This document shows positions 17,711 to 26,117 of a stretch of 64,000 nt of DNA, piece by piece. Source of the DNA: JAMXLJ01 sp036558745 (lineage in GTDB: Bacteria; Actinomycetota; Acidimicrobiia; IMCC26256; JAMXLJ01). The translations under genes and the position numbers were made by a program. The stretch spans positions 1 to 64,000 of the forward strand of contig DATBEZ010000021.1 of NCBI GenBank assembly GCA_036558745.1, given 5' to 3'. The first letter of the stretch is position 1. Every line of letters begins with the position of its first letter. The notes beneath the pieces were generated by a model that saw only the letters and a list, made by a program, of their open reading frames with translations, was not told where the DNA came from and searched no databases.

Positions 17711-19879
17711 TCAGCGCACCGCCCCGGGCAGCGGCTCGAGCGCCTGGTCCATCTCGCCGACGTCGGCGGGGGTGAACGGGCGGGTCACGCCGATCCACTC
17801 GAGCGGGAGCGGCTGCGCCTCGGCGACGTGATCCGGTCGGCGGTTGCGCAGGTACAGCGCGAGCTGCGGGCCGAGCGCGAGCAGGCAGAGCTCGATGATC
17901 GCGAACGGGTAGTTCTTGATCGTCCCCGTCGTGCGCAGCAGGTAGACGACGACCATGGCGACGACGGTCAGCGCGATCGAGCGCTTCTCCTCCCACATGA
18001 TCATCCAGCGTGGGCGGATGTCGTTCTGGATGAAGCCGTTCGGGTTCTTGCCGAGGCCGATGCCGGCGAAGCCGACGAGGACCGTCTGCAGCTGCTTCAA
18101 CGACGGGAACAGGTTGGCCAGGATGGGTGCCCCGAGGAACAGCCCGGTCGAGAACGCGGCCGCGATCGAACCGATGCCGGCGACCACCATGACGAGCAGC
18201 ACCGAGAGGCCGGTGAAGAAGTCGAACGTCGACGTGGAGTCGGCGACGCGCAGCGCGCCGCCGTAGACCGCACCACCGATGCCCGCCATGCCGGCCGACA
18301 GCGCGAAGACGGCGACCTTCGTGAAGGTGAGGTTCAAACCGAGCGTGGCGCACGCAGCGGGACTGTCCTTCATCGCGAGCAACCGCTGTCCGAACCCGCT
18401 CCTGCGCACCCAGACGACGAGCATCGCGAACAACGCGAACGCGATGGACCCGAAGATGAAGTACGCGCGGTCGCTGTCGGCCTGATAGCCGAAGACGCCG
18501 ATCCGGCTGATCGTGAGGGAGCCCTCCTGGAAGATGTCGAACGAGTGGTGGAAGATCGTGAACTTCGGCAGCAGCCAGATCCACCGGTCGAGCGCGACGG
18601 CGAACGCGGCCGTCGCGAGCGCGAGATAGATGCCGGACAACCGCAGCGCGGGAAGGGCGATGATCGCGCCGACCGCGCCCGCGATGATCCCGCCGAGCAG
18701 GATCGCGAGCGGGTTGCCGTGTGTGCCGCCGAGGTGCGCCACCGTCACCGCGCCGATCGCGCCGAACGACAGCTGACAGAGCGATATCTGTCCTGCGTAT
18801 CCGATGAGCGGGATCATCGAGAGTCCGATGATCCCGAGTCCCCACATCTTGTCGACGTTATTGAGGTCGGCGACCGGGATGACGAGCGTCATCATCGCGG
18901 CACCGACGATCATGCACGCGGAGAAGAACAGCGCGCCGCTCCACGTCGGCTTGAGGACGTTCTCCCGCGTCCGCAGCACGCCGTGACCGCGCAGTCGCGC
19001 CTGCGGGAGCACCAGCAGGACGACGAAGAGGATGATGATCGGCACCGACGCGACCAGGCCCGTGAGGTACGGGGTCACGCTCGTCGGCACCTTGTTGATG
19101 ATGTAGCCGCGCGAGTAGTCGGCCGCGAGACCGAGGATGACCGCGCCGAGGAACGTCATCGGCAGGCTGCGGAGGCGCCCGAACATCGCGGCCGCGTACG
19201 CGTTGATGATGAGCAGGGTGAGCGGCAGGGCCGAGAGCAGCAGCGTGGGGGAGATGAGGATGCCGCTCAGCGCCGCGAGCGACGAGCCGACGCCCCAGGC
19301 GACCATCGACGTCGCGTCGGGCCGGGCGCCGTTGAGCTGGGCCAGCGGGCGGTCGTCGACCGCGGCCCGCATCGAGACGCCGATGCGGGTCCGGTAGAGG
19401 AGCAGCCGGAGCCCGATGGCCACGAGGATGGCGATGATGAAGGCAGCCACCTCGTGCCACGACAGTCGGATGCCGAGGATCGAGACCGCGTTCCCTTCCC
19501 AGAACTTCCGGATCGGGCGGGCCTTGTTGGGGTCCCAGACCCACAGCGAGAGACCGAGGAGGGCGACGAGGAGGCTCAGGGTGGCGACGAGCTTCGTCGT
19601 CTCCGACGTTCCCTGGAGCCCGCGCATGATGACGAGCTCGATGATGGCGCCGAACAGCGGGCCGAGGATCAGCAGGACGATGATCAGGCAGATCGGCGCC
19701 GGCCATCCCCAGCCGAAGCGCAGGTCCCAGTAGGCGAAGGCCGCCACCATGCCCGTGGCGCCGTGGGCGAAGTTGAAGACGCCGGTCGTGGTGTACGTCA
19801 GGACCAGGCCGCTCGCTGCCACCGCGTAGATGGAGGCGGTGATCAGGCCGCTGAACGTGTATCCCAGGAACGCGTGCAC
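17711..19879 (-). CDS. fused LivH-LivM branched-chain-type ABC permease
   Basis: 722 aa, about twice the size of one permease. Residues 1-290 are LivH-like (FSGLITASIYAVAASGLVLTYTTTGVFNFAHG is the typical start; split here into its recognisable parts FSGL, YTTTG and NFAHG). Residues about 300-650 are LivM-like (GYAGQISLCQLSFGAIGA, LSGIYLALATAAFAV, MKDSPAACATLGLN). Many hydrophobic helices, then a short polar C-terminal extension. Fusion of both half-permeases in one chain is common in actinobacteria. The protein forms the membrane channel of the importer; the ligand is unknown. Promoter probably in the 189-bp gap to the divergent TetR gene. Confidence 0.9.
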   Translation of the reverse strand: MHAFLGYTFSGLITASIYAVAASGLVLTYTTTGVFNFAHGATGMVAAFAYWDLRFGWGWPAPICLIIVLLILGPLFGAIIELVIMRGLQGTSETTKLVATLSLLVALLGLSLWVWDPNKARPIRKFWEGNAVSILGIRLSWHEVAAFIIAILVAIGLRLLLYRTRIGVSMRAAVDDRPLAQLNGARPDATSMVAWGVGSSLAALSGILISPTLLLSALPLTLLIINAYAAAMFGRLRSLPMTFLGAVILGLAADYSRGYIINKVPTSVTPYLTGLVASVPIIILFVVLLVLPQARLRGHGVLRTRENVLKPTWSGALFFSACMIVGAAMMTLVIPVADLNNVDKMWGLGIIGLSMIPLIGYAGQISLCQLSFGAIGAVTVAHLGGTHGNPLAILLGGIIAGAVGAIIALPALRLSGIYLALATAAFAVALDRWIWLLPKFTIFHHSFDIFQEGSLTISRIGVFGYQADSDRAYFIFGSIAFALFAMLVVWVRRSGFGQRLLAMKDSPAACATLGLNLTFTKVAVFALSAGMAGIGGAVYGGALRVADSTSTFDFFTGLSVLLVMVVAGIGSIAAAFSTGLFLGAPILANLFPSLKQLQTVLVGFAGIGLGKNPNGFIQNDIRPRWMIMWEEKRSIALTVVAMVVVYLLRTTGTIKNYPFAIIELCLLALGPQLALYLRNRRPDHVAEAQPLPLEWIGVTRPFTPADVGEMDQALEPLPGAVR

Positions 19880-19973
19880 GGGCTACCCCCGGGATCGCGG
19901 GGGAGGACGCCAACGACACCGTCCGGCCTGTGCCGGATTGTGCTCCCCCCGCACGATCCGCATCTGACGTGAC

Positions 19974-19983
19974 GTTAGTTAAC
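19974..19983. promoter_or_regulatory. possible TetR operator in the permease/TetR divergent gap
   Basis: GTTA-GT-TAAC is a 10-bp palindrome in an otherwise GC-rich 189-bp gap. A related GTTAG occurs at 20061-20065, just before the regulator start. It is a candidate site for the adjacent TetR protein; short, so low confidence. A 6-bp hairpin (19922-19937) lies nearer the permease start. Confidence 0.35.
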
Positions 19984-20057
19984 CGCTCCGCGCGCTGCCA
20001 GGGGGATCGGGAACCTGTTCTCGTTGTCGCGCGGCGCCGTCGCCGTTTTCCGACAGG

Positions 20058-20063
20058 TATGTT
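20058..20063 (+). promoter_or_regulatory. -10 box giving a leaderless TetR transcript
   Basis: TATGTT (TAnnnT) ends 5 nt before the ATG at 20069, which places the expected transcription start on or beside the start codon. There is no Shine-Dalgarno sequence. This supports a leaderless mRNA, common in actinobacteria. Confidence 0.45.
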
Positions 20064-20068
20064 AGAAA

Positions 20069-20749
20069 ATGCGCGTGGGTGCGCTCGCGCCGCCGCCGCG
20101 GGGCCGGGGCCGGCCCCGGCTCCGGGAGGTCGAGGACGTCCGGGCGGCCGCGCTCGCGGCGGCCACCGCGGTCTTCGCGGGGCGAGGCCTCGCGGGAGCG
20201 TCGATGAGCGCGGTCGCGGCCCGCGCCGGCGTCCCCCGCGCCGCCCTGTACGAGCTGTACGCGACCAAGGATGCGCTCTGGGACGCGGCGGTGGCAGCGG
20301 AGCTCGAGCGCTTCACCGACGCGCTCGTCGACGCGTACACCTCGACGGTCGGGTTCGGCGTCCGCGAGCGCATCCGTGCGCGCTACCGGGCGGTGTTCGA
20401 CTTCGCGGCGCGACGCCCGGACGGGTTCCGTCTGTTGGCGCGCGTGCGCGCTGAGCGGCTCCAGGGCGTCGCGACCGCGGCGGAGCACACCCGTGATCAT
20501 TTGACACGCGTGCTCACCGACGTGCTCCGCGTCGAGCTCGGCGCGGCGGGGCTGCCCGACGGGCAGTTGGCCGACGTGCTCTCGGTGCTGTTCCTCGGCA
20601 TCGGTGAGGCGGTCGCGCGCGGCTGCCAGGCGAACCCGTCGTGGAACGCGGACGCGGTCATCGAGCTCGCGGTCGAGGCGACGCTCGGTGTTGCGGGTGC
20701 GGATCGCGCGCTGCTGGTCGCGGCAGACACACCCGGAGGTGCGCCCTGA
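20069..20749 (+). CDS. TetR-family transcriptional regulator
   Basis: 226 aa. A basic, proline-rich N-terminal arm (RGRGRPRLREVEDVR) precedes the helix-turn-helix: LAAATAVFAGRGLAGASM, then VAARAGVPRAALYELYATKD, roughly residues 25-70, with the usual Y..F/Y-x-x-K ending. The C-terminal part is helical and should bind a ligand and dimerise. It is divergent from the ABC permease operon and slightly overlaps the esterase lipoprotein gene downstream, so it may control either. Confidence 0.88.
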   Translation: MRVGALAPPPRGRGRPRLREVEDVRAAALAAATAVFAGRGLAGASMSAVAARAGVPRAALYELYATKDALWDAAVAAELERFTDALVDAYTSTVGFGVRERIRARYRAVFDFAARRPDGFRLLARVRAERLQGVATAAEHTRDHLTRVLTDVLRVELGAAGLPDGQLADVLSVLFLGIGEAVARGCQANPSWNADAVIELAVEATLGVAGADRALLVAADTPGGAP

Positions 20750-21801
20750 TCCGATCGCGTGGGTCGGTCGTGGTCTGCGTCGTCGTGTGCGCCGCCGCGA
20801 TGGGCGCGTGCAGTGGCGGGAACAGCGACACGACGCGCCCGACGAGAACCTCGACGTCGGCGTCGACCTCCGTGCCCGGTGGAGGCTCGCGCGCGGGTGC
20901 GGTGCGTCGTTCGGCGGGCTGCGCGTCGCCGGCGCGCCCCGCGACGGAAGGCACGGTCCAGGTCGGCGGCGCGTCTCGCCGCTATCTCCTCGCGCTGCCC
21001 GGGGACCTGCGCGCACCGGCGCCGGTGGTGTTCGACCTGCACGGGTTGGGTGAGCCCGCGGCGCTCGAGGCCGCGTACACGCGGCTCGGTCCCATCGGCA
21101 CCGCGGCCGGGATGATCGTGGTCACTCCCGCGTCGGACAATCCGCAGAACAGCTGGGCGTACCCGATCCTCGATCCGAAGGACGCGAACTTCGTGGCTGC
21201 GATCCTCGACCAGCTGGAGGCGACGCGCTGCGTCGACCCGTCGCGCGAGGTCGCCGCCGGTATCTCGAACGGGGCCGGGCTCGCGGACGGGCTGGTGTGC
21301 GCGCTCAACGGCAGGCTCGCCGCGATCTTCCCCGTCGCGGGCGTCAACATCCTGCGCCCGTGCACCACGGCGCGCCCGACGACGGTCATCGCGTTCCACG
21401 GCACCGCCGACGAGCTCGTCCCTTACGCAGGTGGCGTGCCGTTCTCGGGGGTGAAGGGCGGGCCGGTCGCGCAACGACTGAGCCGGTTGATCTCGCCGCA
21501 GGAGCGCGCGCTGTTCAACCGCATCCGCCTGCAGCCGGTCGAGACGGCGGTGGGCGCGTATGCGCAGCAGTTCGGGTGCAGCGGTCCGACGGTGACCCAG
21601 CCGGCGAGGGGGATCACGCTGCGCACCTACGCCGGGTGCAGCAGCAACGCCACGGTCGCGCTCTCCACGATCGACGGCGGTGGCCACACGTGGCCCGGCG
21701 GAACCGGCGGCGGTGCCGAGAGTGCGCTGGGCATGACCACACAGGCGATCAGCGCGAGCCGGATCATCGTCGACACGGTGAAGGGGCTGCGGACGCGGTA
21801 G
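20746..21801 (+). CDS. PHB-depolymerase/feruloyl-esterase-like lipoprotein, probable CTG start
   Basis: About 351 aa. The serine nucleophile lies in GISNGAGL (GxSxG), the domain opens with VVFDLHGLGEP, and the ends DGGGHTWPGG and FHGTADELVPYAGG carry the His and Asp of the triad; this matches the PHB depolymerase/feruloyl esterase (COG3509) group. C21 in AMGACS is a lipobox. The only start giving a positively charged lipoprotein leader (IRSRGS) is CTG 20746, overlapping the TetR stop (CTGA) and preceded by GGAGGT at 5-nt spacing; GTG 20770 is the fallback but removes all charged residues. It likely hydrolyses an extracellular ester at the membrane surface. Confidence 0.83.
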   Translation: MIRSRGSVVVCVVVCAAAMGACSGGNSDTTRPTRTSTSASTSVPGGGSRAGAVRRSAGCASPARPATEGTVQVGGASRRYLLALPGDLRAPAPVVFDLHGLGEPAALEAAYTRLGPIGTAAGMIVVTPASDNPQNSWAYPILDPKDANFVAAILDQLEATRCVDPSREVAAGISNGAGLADGLVCALNGRLAAIFPVAGVNILRPCTTARPTTVIAFHGTADELVPYAGGVPFSGVKGGPVAQRLSRLISPQERALFNRIRLQPVETAVGAYAQQFGCSGPTVTQPARGITLRTYAGCSSNATVALSTIDGGGHTWPGGTGGGAESALGMTTQAISASRIIVDTVKGLRTR

Positions 21802-21823
21802 ATCGACGCACGCCGCGGCGTCA

Positions 21824-21849
21824 CGCGGTGGCCGCGCCCGGCCACCGCG
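21824..21849. terminator. convergent terminator hairpin
   Basis: Perfect 11-bp arms CGCGGTGGCCG (21824-21834) and its complement (21839-21849) with loop CGCC. It lies between the convergent esterase and IPT-type genes. Confidence 0.7.
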
Positions 21850-21863
21850 CAACGCTGCTGCGG

Positions 21864-22445
21864 TCAGATGATCGCGATGCCGTTGCTCGACGTGATCGTG
21901 CCGCCGTCGGTGTTCGTCACCGTGACGTTGCGAGGACCGGTCGCGGCATTGCGCCCGATGGTCACGACCGCGGTGAGCTGGGTCGCACTGTTCATGGTCA
22001 GCGAGTTGAGCGTGATGCCGCCGCCCGGCGAGAACGTCAGGCGCACGCCGGTCGCGAAGCCCGACCCCGTCACCGTGAAGGTCACGCGTGTGCCTCCTCG
22101 GACGAGCGTCGTCGGAGCGAGCGACGTGATGGTGGGCCGTGCGTTGACCGTGAAGCCGTTCACCAGCGTCGCGACGGTGCCGCCGGGAGCGGCGTTGATC
22201 GTCGGCCGGTTCGGATCGGACAACGTCACCTTCGTGTACGGCACACCCTCCGCGTCGAGCGCCGCCGCGAGCGCCTGGACCGTCAACGACCCGTCCGACA
22301 CGACCAACACCCGCAGATCGAGTCGCTGCGTCGCCGTCACCGCGCCGGCCGCCGAGATGCCGGCGAGCGTCGACACCATGACCACCATCGCGAGAACGGC
22401 CGCCCGCACGCGCCCGGCGCGCTGTCGCACCACGAAGTCGCTCAT
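21864..22445 (-). CDS. secreted IPT/TIG-like Ig-fold protein
   Basis: 193 aa from the ATG at 22445. Signal peptide about 1-36 (VLAMVVMVSTLAGISAAGA). Residues 40-95 begin RLDLRVLVVSDGSLTVQALA and resemble the first strands of a Rossmann-like or Agd3-type carbohydrate-binding module, but the unit looks cut short. Residues about 103-193 (PTITSLAPTTLVRGG to VTNTDGGTITSSNG) have the TIG/IPT beta-sandwich pattern. No catalytic residues seen. Probably an extracellular binding protein; it may be the residue of a larger enzyme. Confidence 0.72.
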   Translation of the reverse strand: MSDFVVRQRAGRVRAAVLAMVVMVSTLAGISAAGAVTATQRLDLRVLVVSDGSLTVQALAAALDAEGVPYTKVTLSDPNRPTINAAPGGTVATLVNGFTVNARPTITSLAPTTLVRGGTRVTFTVTGSGFATGVRLTFSPGGGITLNSLTMNSATQLTAVVTIGRNAATGPRNVTVTNTDGGTITSSNGIAII

Positions 22446-22710
22446 GACCCCGCCCTTCGGACACGTCGTTCCGACGTCGTCGAACCCTGCCTGAGCGTCG
22501 CGCAGGAGTGGCCCGGACCGGAGCCGGAGAGTGCGGCGCGTGCGCGCCACACCTTCGAACGCCGCTCCGCGGCCCCGGACCGTGTACCCCTGCCCCTGAT
22601 CCGGCCCGGACCGGCGGCCTGCCCACGAACCCGGTACGCTGAGCGGTCTGTGCGTTGACCGGGAACGCCGTCTCGTTGGCGAGGGACGAGCTCCGAGTCG
22701 ACCGACGCAA

Positions 22711-22783
22711 GCGCTCGTAGCTCAATGGATAGAGCATCTGACTACGGATCAGAAGGTTGGGGGTTCGAGTCCCTCCGAGCGCG
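22711..22783 (+). tRNA. tRNA-Arg (anticodon ACG)
   Basis: A full cloverleaf can be drawn: acceptor GCGCTCG/CGAGCGC (22711-22717 with 22776-22782), D-stem GCTC/GAGC, anticodon stem TCTGA/TCAGA with loop CTACGGA (anticodon ACG at 22744-22746), T-arm 22759-22775 with loop TTCGAGT. Discriminator G at 22783; CCA is not encoded. It reads CGU/CGC/CGA after A-to-I editing. Confidence 0.96.
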
Positions 22784-23175
22784 CTGAACCTTTCGCAGGT
22801 CAGAGCCGTTGTTCGTAGCTCTGGCGGTGTGGCCGGGCGATGTTCGGACGCGACCGAGGCCGAGCGGCGATTCCTCATCGGGCTCGACCGGGTTGGCGCC
22901 GCGGGTGGGCCGACCGTTGGCCAGTTCCTCATCGAGTGGCTCGTCCAGTCGGCGCCGACGCGCCGAGAGACGACGGCGGGTGTCGCACGAGTGGTGTGTG
23001 TGCGCGACCACGTGATCCCGCATCTCACGACTTCCGTCGGAGTCGTCGACGACGGCCGTCAGGTTTCGCTGGGCCGCGTCCACTTGACGCACGAACCGCG
23101 AACCGCGTGGCCGCGCACCGGCATCATGACTTTCGGCCGTTGCGCCACGCGACCGTTCGCAGTACAGGTCGCGCT
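22784..23175. other. 392-bp gap without a supported gene
   Basis: Frames on both strands run through here, but they begin inside the tRNA or show arginine-rich shadow composition. GC is lower than in neighbouring genes. It should contain the promoter of the propeller lipoprotein at 23176; I see no convincing element. Confidence 0.5.
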
Positions 23176-24420
23176 ATGACGAGGGCAGCGGCGAGGACGG
23201 ATCGTCGGCCCCGGGTCGCACTGGTGCTCGGGGCGGTGCTGCTGATCGTCCTCGCAACGGCGTGCACCTGGCCCGCGGAGGGGTGGGACGCGGCGCGTAC
23301 GGGCTTCAACCCACTCGAGCTCACGCTCACCACTTCGAACGTCGGTAGCTTGACCCGGGTGTGGGGGACGGACACCGGCGCGACGGCGATGACACCGGCG
23401 GTCGTGGGGAGCCGGGTGTTCGTGCCCGCCGGGGACGCGGTGGAGGCCTTCGACACCGCGACCGGGGCCGTCGACTGGATCACGCACAACCACGACACCT
23501 CCTTGCCCCCGGCGCAGGTCGTCGGGCCGCTGAGCGCGGTGGGCGACAAGGTGCTGGCTCCAGTCAATTGGGACGACGACGCCGGGGGCGTGTTCACGTT
23601 CGACGACACGACGGGGGCGCGGTCCGGGTCGGGAAGCGTTCATCACGTGGTCCTCGGGTCCGTCGCCACGCGCAATGACGCAACCGCCGTGGTCAGCATG
23701 TCCTTCATTCCGGTCAACGACAGGTACTTCTTCCTCGACTACGGGACATACTCCACCGTGTTGGACACGGCGGGTTCTGTGACCTCGCCGTCGATCATCG
23801 GGCGCAGCGTGCTCGTCGGCGTCGACAACCGGATCAAGTCGTTCTCGCTCGACACGTGCGTGCCCGACCCGGCTCTTCCCCCTCAATTCCCGTCCTGCGC
23901 CCCGCAGTGGACGGCCACCGTGCCTGCCGCTCCCCGGGATCCGGTCGGTATCGGGACGAGCGAAGCTGCGATCGGGCTCGCGAACGGTGATGTCGCCGTG
24001 CTCGATCTCGGGACCGGTGCGTTGGAGTGGACCGCGCACACCGGCTCGACCGCCGCGACCGCGCCCGCGGTCGCCAACGGGCAGCTCTACGTCGGGGCCG
24101 GCGACGGCGACGTCGACGCGTTCTCGGCGACAGGCTGCGGCGAGTCGACGTGCGCGCCGGAGTGGTCGGGCGCCACCGCATCGGGGGCTGCGGTGTCGCA
24201 TCAGCCCGCGGTCGGGAACAACGTCGTGTATGTGGGCACCTCGACCGGCGCGGTGTACGCGTTTGCCGCGGGCGGATGCGGCACGTCGGCCTGCGCGTCG
24301 CTCTGGAACGGCGCAGTCAACCCGTCGGGGCCCGCGGCACCCGTGTGGGGCCCGGTCGTCGCCAGCGGGACCGTCTACGCATCGGCGGGCAGCACGCTCG
24401 CCGCGTTCCGCCTCCCGTAG
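23176..24420 (+). CDS. PQQ-type beta-propeller lipoprotein (first of a tandem pair)
   Basis: 414 aa from ATG 23176. Lipoprotein signal with lipobox ATAC followed by the shared motif CTWP. The rest is made of propeller blades of the PQQ-like type: VVGSRVFVPAGDAVEAFDTATGAVDW, LANGDVAVLDLGTGALEW, NNVVYVGTSTGAVYAF and others, about seven repeats. The last blades contain paired cysteines (GCGESTCAPEW, GCGTSACASLW), a CxxxxC pattern also in the next gene. No PQQ-ligand or catalytic tetrad is evident, so a binding or scaffold role outside the membrane is more likely than dehydrogenase activity. It is a paralogue of the gene at 24597. Confidence 0.8.
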   Translation: MTRAAARTDRRPRVALVLGAVLLIVLATACTWPAEGWDAARTGFNPLELTLTTSNVGSLTRVWGTDTGATAMTPAVVGSRVFVPAGDAVEAFDTATGAVDWITHNHDTSLPPAQVVGPLSAVGDKVLAPVNWDDDAGGVFTFDDTTGARSGSGSVHHVVLGSVATRNDATAVVSMSFIPVNDRYFFLDYGTYSTVLDTAGSVTSPSIIGRSVLVGVDNRIKSFSLDTCVPDPALPPQFPSCAPQWTATVPAAPRDPVGIGTSEAAIGLANGDVAVLDLGTGALEWTAHTGSTAATAPAVANGQLYVGAGDGDVDAFSATGCGESTCAPEWSGATASGAAVSHQPAVGNNVVYVGTSTGAVYAFAAGGCGTSACASLWNGAVNPSGPAAPVWGPVVASGTVYASAGSTLAAFRLP

Positions 24421-24485
24421 AGCGCGCTCCGTGAGGCGCGATTCGTGACTGAACAGACTCCGGGTCAGTGGCCGGTTCTCCTTTC

Positions 24486-24517
24486 GCCGGAGCGCCGGAG
24501 CGCCGGAGCGCCGGAGC
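24486..24517. repeat. 8-bp tandem repeat, four copies
   Basis: Four exact copies of GCCGGAGC in the 176-bp gap between the two propeller genes. The copy number could vary between strains. It lies about 80 bp upstream of the second gene. Confidence 0.8.
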
Positions 24518-24583
24518 GGTCGGCGTTCGGCGATGCGTGATCCCCCGCTCGATCGACACGTCGACCACGCGGCCGCGGCGCAA

Positions 24584-24589
24584 TAGTCT
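24584..24589 (+). promoter_or_regulatory. -10 box for the second propeller gene
   Basis: TAGTCT (TAnnnT) ends 7 nt before GTG 24597 with no Shine-Dalgarno sequence, consistent with a leaderless transcript and with GTG 24597 rather than TTG 24591 as the start. Confidence 0.4.
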
Positions 24590-24596
24590 GTTGGTC

Positions 24597-25805
24597 GTGC
24601 GCAGGAGGGTCCGCCTCCTCGTCGCGGCAGCGCTCGTTCTCGTCGCGAGCGCATGCACGTGGCCGCAGTTCAAGTTCGGCGCGAGCCGCGAGGGCTCGAA
24701 CCCGTTCGAGGTCACGATCAACTCGGCGAACGTCGCCGGCCTCAACCTCGCGTGGAGCAGATCGACCGGTCTCGCCACTGCCCCGAACGATCCGGTCGTG
24801 GCGGGTCGCAACGCCTTCTTCACGGTGGGCGACACGCTCGACTCGATCATCGCCCTCGACACGGCGGACGGCTCGACGCGCTGGTCGGCGCCGCTCCCAC
24901 AGGCCGCCCCGGGGTTCGGCGTTCGTGGCACGCCGCCGGTCGCCGACGGTAGTCGGATCCTCGTCGGCCTGGACCAGGACGTGGGTGTCAGCGGGAGTCA
25001 CGGCGGCGTCGCCGCCTACGACGCAGACACCGGCAGGTTCCTCGCCGAGGAGGAGGAGGACTTCCGCGCGCGCGGCGGTCTCGCCGCGTCGGTGAACGGC
25101 CAGCTGTACCAGTCGTTCCACGTCTTCCTCCGCACGGGAGAGACGTTCGACGGCGTCCATGGACCGGGCTTCGACGTGTTGTCAACCACGGGGACGCCGG
25201 CCGTGCGCGCCGGCGTCCTGTACGTGCGCTCGACCGCCTTCACCAGCTCGACGTGCGGCTCGTCACCTCAGTGGCCGATCCCGGTGTGCTCGCCCACGTG
25301 GAGCGGCACGGCGGGCGACACCGTCCCGGCCGTCACGGCGACCACGCTCTACGTCGGCGACGACGACGGCCATCTCTACGCGTTCCCGTCGGACGGCTGC
25401 GGCGGCTCGACGTGCGCGCCGCTGTGGAGCGGTTCGACGGGAGGCGCGGTGAAGTCGTCGCCCGCGGTCGGCGGCGGCGTCGTTGCGGTCGGGTCCGACG
25501 ACGGCAAGGTGTACGCGTTCCCCGACGGAGGTTGCGGTCAGGCGACGTGCGCGCCGCTCTGGACCGCGTCGCTGGGTGCGCCGGTGGCGACCGCACCCGC
25601 GATCGCGAACGGCTTGGTGTTCGTCACTGCGACGGACGGCAGGCTCGCCGCGTTCACCCTCGGCGGTTGCGGGCAGCCGACGTGCGCGCCGCTGTGGACC
25701 ACCGACGTTCCCGCGCAACCGGGTGCGCCGACGGTCGCGAGCGGCAGGGTCATCGTCAGTGCTGCGAACGGCAACATCTACGCGTACGGTCTCGCTTCGC
25801 ACTGA
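24597..25805 (+). CDS. PQQ-type beta-propeller lipoprotein (second of a tandem pair)
   Basis: 402 aa from GTG 24597 (leaderless-type promoter just upstream). Lipobox ASAC followed by TWP, as in the preceding gene; the first mature residues align (FGASREGSNPFEVTINSANV against DAARTGFNPLELTLTTSNV). The blades carry the same elements (DDDGHLYAFPSDGCGGSTC, SDDGKVYAFPDGGCGQATC, ATDGRLAAFTLGGCGQPTC), each with a Gly-Cys-Gly-x3-Cys pair suggesting disulfides on successive blades. Probably a surface lipoprotein with a binding role; no enzyme motif seen. Confidence 0.82.
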   Translation: MRRRVRLLVAAALVLVASACTWPQFKFGASREGSNPFEVTINSANVAGLNLAWSRSTGLATAPNDPVVAGRNAFFTVGDTLDSIIALDTADGSTRWSAPLPQAAPGFGVRGTPPVADGSRILVGLDQDVGVSGSHGGVAAYDADTGRFLAEEEEDFRARGGLAASVNGQLYQSFHVFLRTGETFDGVHGPGFDVLSTTGTPAVRAGVLYVRSTAFTSSTCGSSPQWPIPVCSPTWSGTAGDTVPAVTATTLYVGDDDGHLYAFPSDGCGGSTCAPLWSGSTGGAVKSSPAVGGGVVAVGSDDGKVYAFPDGGCGQATCAPLWTASLGAPVATAPAIANGLVFVTATDGRLAAFTLGGCGQPTCAPLWTTDVPAQPGAPTVASGRVIVSAANGNIYAYGLASH

Positions 25806-25989
25806 CCGCGGCGCGGCCTCCGCGGTCAGCTCCGCGCGAACTCCAAATTCGTTCGTCCACGAAGACGCGTTGTCGACTACCCGCGCGTCCCCTGCTCGAC
25901 ATCGAGTTCTCACGAGAGATGCACCGCGGTCCGACGAGGTGCTGGTCGCAGCTCCGTGCCGATCGGTCGCACACGGGGACGCAGTCTTC

Positions 25990-26095
25990 CGAGGCCACGC
26001 TCGGTCCCGGGCTCGCGAGCAAGCTCGACGCGAGCACCGTCTCTGTCGGCTCCGACGACGACAAGGTGTACGCGCTCGCGCGCCAGGAACCCCGA
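25990..26095 (+). pseudogene. remnant of a third propeller paralogue
   Basis: Within the 312-bp gap 25806-26117, a short frame encodes VSVGSDDDKVYALA (about 26039-26080). This matches the blade VAVGSDDGKVYAFP of the preceding gene, and the DNA is almost identical over the central 24 bases. No start, lipobox or further intact blades remain, and the similarity fades on both sides; the limits given are approximate. It looks like a decayed duplicate or a recombination scar. The rest of the gap holds nothing I can name. Confidence 0.55.
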
Positions 26096-26117
26096 TGCCA
26101 CTCGGAGCCGGTGCACG

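Noticed and set aside
17285..19972. 895-codon plus-strand frame across the ABC permease and LivG
   Set aside because: It is antisense to genes with unmistakable LivH/LivM and LivG motifs, and its translation is Arg/Asp/Glu-rich with no domain. Long antisense frames are expected at this GC content.
22757..23179. 140-codon frame beginning in the tRNA
   Set aside because: It starts inside the tRNA T-arm and shows the familiar tRNA-derived spurious peptide; no ribosome-binding site or motif.
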